NCBI GenBank assembly: GCA_934456315.1
Contig: CAKSHG010000100.1
Span: 1 to 7,509 of the forward strand
Source of the DNA: an uncultured Oscillospiraceae bacterium
GTDB lineage: Bacteria; Bacillota; Clostridia; Oscillospirales; Ruminococcaceae
Direction of reading: 5' to 3'
DNA length: 7,509 nucleotides
The stretch's first letter is position 1. Every line of letters begins with the position of its first letter. Under the pieces are notes generated by a model, which saw only the letters and a program-made list of their open reading frames with translations, was not told where the DNA came from and did not search any database. Positions 6,665-7,509 of this stretch are shown one piece after another. The translations under genes and the position numbers were made by a program.

Positions 6665-7366
6665 ATGCGGGTAAGTGCGATAACGCGCTGCGGGAAAGAA
6701 AGCGAATCTAGTCAGGACAGGGTCCTTGTCGGCGGACGAGTGCTCTGCGGCGAGGAGTTCAGCGGGGAATTCGCGCAGCCCTGCGCCGTCGGAGTAGCTG
6801 ACGGGGTCGGTGGTAATGCAGGTGGGGATATTGCGGCGGAGTTCGTATGCAGCAGGCTTTCCGCGATGGACAGGTTCACACCGGAGGACGCACGGGGAAT
6901 CAATGAGGAGCTGCTGAAATACTCAGTAACGATTCCGGGAATGGAGAGCATGGCGTCGACATTCTCGGGGATATTTCCGGGCGGGAAGCTGCTGCATGTC
7001 GGGAATACGCGGGTCAGTGCCGTACAGGGCGGGTACCTGAAGCAGCTGACGATAGACATGACGACGTATAACTACCTGATGTCGCTGGGACGCACAGAGG
7101 AGGCGGAGCAATGCCGCCGCAGTGAGATAACGGCGTGTTTTGGCGGCGGCCGGGAGTCGTTCTATTCGCCTGTGGTGCTGGAGGTAAAGCAGACCGGAGT
7201 GCTGCTGATAACGTCCGACGGGGTACACGATCACGTTACCACTGACGAGCTTGAAGAGCTGCTGTCGGGAGCGGGTGACGATCTTGAAATATGCCGCAGA
7301 ATTATCGGCAGGGCGCTGGAGAACGGCTCCGAGGACGACATGAGCGCAGTCCTGGTAAGGTACTGA
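6665..7366 (+). CDS. PP2C-family Ser/Thr protein phosphatase
   Basis: The 233-residue protein has the PP2C/PrpC motif order and removes phosphate from Ser/Thr, making it the probable antagonist of the kinase at the left end of the window. Metal-binding acidic positions are visible: D18 in SQDR, D46-G47 in ADGVGG, D185 in TSDG, and D224 in EDDMSAVLV near the C-terminus. The STFSG segment (98-102) fits the usual Thr/Ser-rich strand. The normally well-kept GDSR motif reads GNTR (113-116), replacing the Asp that in PP2C enzymes contributes to a third metal site; the two-metal core is intact, so activity is expected but may be tuned. Length and single-domain layout match bacterial Stp/PrpC proteins; no membrane segment. 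The ATG is fixed by AAAGGAGG (6653-6660). It is 24 bases after the ATPase gene and appears to be the last gene of the operon. Confidence 0.95.
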   Translation: MRVSAITRCGKESESSQDRVLVGGRVLCGEEFSGEFAQPCAVGVADGVGGNAGGDIAAEFVCSRLSAMDRFTPEDARGINEELLKYSVTIPGMESMASTFSGIFPGGKLLHVGNTRVSAVQGGYLKQLTIDMTTYNYLMSLGRTEEAEQCRRSEITACFGGGRESFYSPVVLEVKQTGVLLITSDGVHDHVTTDELEELLSGAGDDLEICRRIIGRALENGSEDDMSAVLVRY

Positions 7367-7403
7367 CAGAGCCGCGAAACGGCTTAGCAGCGCGCTTCGT
7401 CAT

Positions 7404-7431
7404 ATTCTAGAAAAAAATTAGAATTTTTTTT
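7404..7431 (+). terminator. Probable weak intrinsic terminator after the operon
   Basis: ATTCTA (7404-7409) pairs with TAGAAT (7419-7424) around an A-rich loop, and a run of eight T follows (7424-7431). The stem is short and AT-only apart from one pair, so alone it would be weak. A GC-rich hairpin just upstream (AGCCG 7370-7374 with CGGCT 7380-7384) lacks its own T-run but may assist. Position directly after the last gene and before a new promoter supports a terminator role. Confidence 0.5.
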
Positions 7432-7440
7432 GAAAACCCC

Positions 7441-7469
7441 TTGACAAAATGAAATAAAGATGCTATAAT
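7441..7469 (+). promoter_or_regulatory. Consensus housekeeping-sigma promoter for the tRNA
   Basis: TTGACA (-35, 7441-7446) and TATAAT (-10, 7464-7469) both match the sigma-A/sigma-70 consensus exactly, with an optimal 17-base spacer and a TGC (7461-7463) forming an extended -10. Transcription should start near 7475-7477, about 18 bases before the tRNA. A/T-rich sequence upstream (7402-7436) may act as an UP-like element. Such strength is typical of stable RNA genes. Confidence 0.93.
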
Positions 7470-7477
7470 ATATGAGT

Positions 7478-7489
7478 GCTCAAGAGAGC
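7478..7489 (+). other. Small leader hairpin before the tRNA
   Basis: GCTC (7478-7481) and GAGC (7486-7489) can pair around the four-base loop AAGA in the short predicted leader, ending four bases before the tRNA. It may simply keep the leader from interfering with tRNA folding or present the RNase P cleavage site. The stem is only four pairs, so chance occurrence is possible. Confidence 0.3.
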
Positions 7490-7493
7490 GTAA

Positions 7494-7509
7494 GCGCCAG
7501 TAGCTCAGC
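7494..7509 (+). tRNA. 5' end of a tRNA gene, probably tRNA-Arg (cut by window edge)
   Basis: The last 16 bases fit positions 1-16 of a tRNA: a seven-base acceptor strand GCGCCAG, then T8, A9, GCTC as the D-stem 5' strand (10-13), A14 and G15. It lies about 18 bases downstream of the predicted start of a consensus promoter. The GCGCC acceptor start is common in bacterial tRNA-Arg, but the anticodon is outside the window, so the amino acid identity is a guess. Confidence 0.8.

Noticed and set aside
1..7366. Type VI secretion regulatory locus (kinase, FHA, PP2C, ClpV-like)
   Set aside because: No Tss, Hcp or VgrG gene is present, the ATPase lacks a complete two-ring ClpV architecture, and the sequence style is Gram-positive. 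Only the regulatory logic is similar.
7370..7384. GC-rich hairpin AGCCG/CGGCT as the main terminator
   Set aside because: It is not followed by a T-run. It may assist the AT hairpin downstream but does not meet intrinsic terminator criteria alone.
1..7509. CRISPR array, insertion sequence or attachment repeats
   Set aside because: No regularly spaced direct repeats, transposase-like protein or terminal inverted repeats were seen; the only repetition is the degenerate leucine-rich repeat coding region.

Overview
The window reads as one GC-rich, plus-strand gene block (1-7366) followed by a short AT-rich spacer with a terminator, a strong promoter and the first bases of a tRNA gene. Near-consensus AGGAGG-type ribosome binding sites, a textbook sigma-A promoter, frequent ATA isoleucine codons despite the high GC, and a BspA-type leucine-rich repeat protein together suggest a GC-rich Clostridia member, for example Ruminococcus or another Oscillospiraceae relative. 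This placement is inferred from style, not from a marker gene.

Layout: the C-terminal part of a Ser/Thr protein kinase (1-1140, 5' end outside the window); a coiled-coil protein of unknown function (1142-2413); a double zinc-ribbon plus FHA protein (2406-3002); a NrdG-type radical SAM activase-like protein (2999-3679); a cytoplasmic coiled-coil plus leucine-rich repeat protein (3645-4760); a Clp/HSP100-type AAA+ ATPase with a degenerate N-terminal AAA-like half (4775-6640); and a PP2C-family Ser/Thr phosphatase (6665-7366). Adjacent genes overlap or are separated by 1 to 24 bases, with no internal terminator or convincing promoter, so they are almost certainly one operon that begins upstream of the window.

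How it may work: kinase, FHA and PP2C are the writer, reader and eraser of a phosphothreonine switch. The switch is joined to an HSP100-like remodelling motor, a leucine-rich repeat scaffold or sensor, an unknown coiled-coil protein, and a radical SAM enzyme of the glycyl-radical-activase type with no partner reductase in view. None of the seven proteins shows a signal peptide or membrane segment in the visible sequence, so the system looks cytoplasmic. The combination recalls regulated, NTP-dependent stress or conflict systems and, more distantly, the kinase/phosphatase/FHA/Clp regulatory set of type VI secretion. No secretion component, nuclease or other effector is visible here. The system's function is unknown, and the reading as a single phospho-regulated machine is inference from gene order.

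After the operon (7367-7509) come a weak AT hairpin with a T-run, a consensus promoter with an extended -10, and 16 bases matching the 5' end of a tRNA, probably tRNA-Arg.
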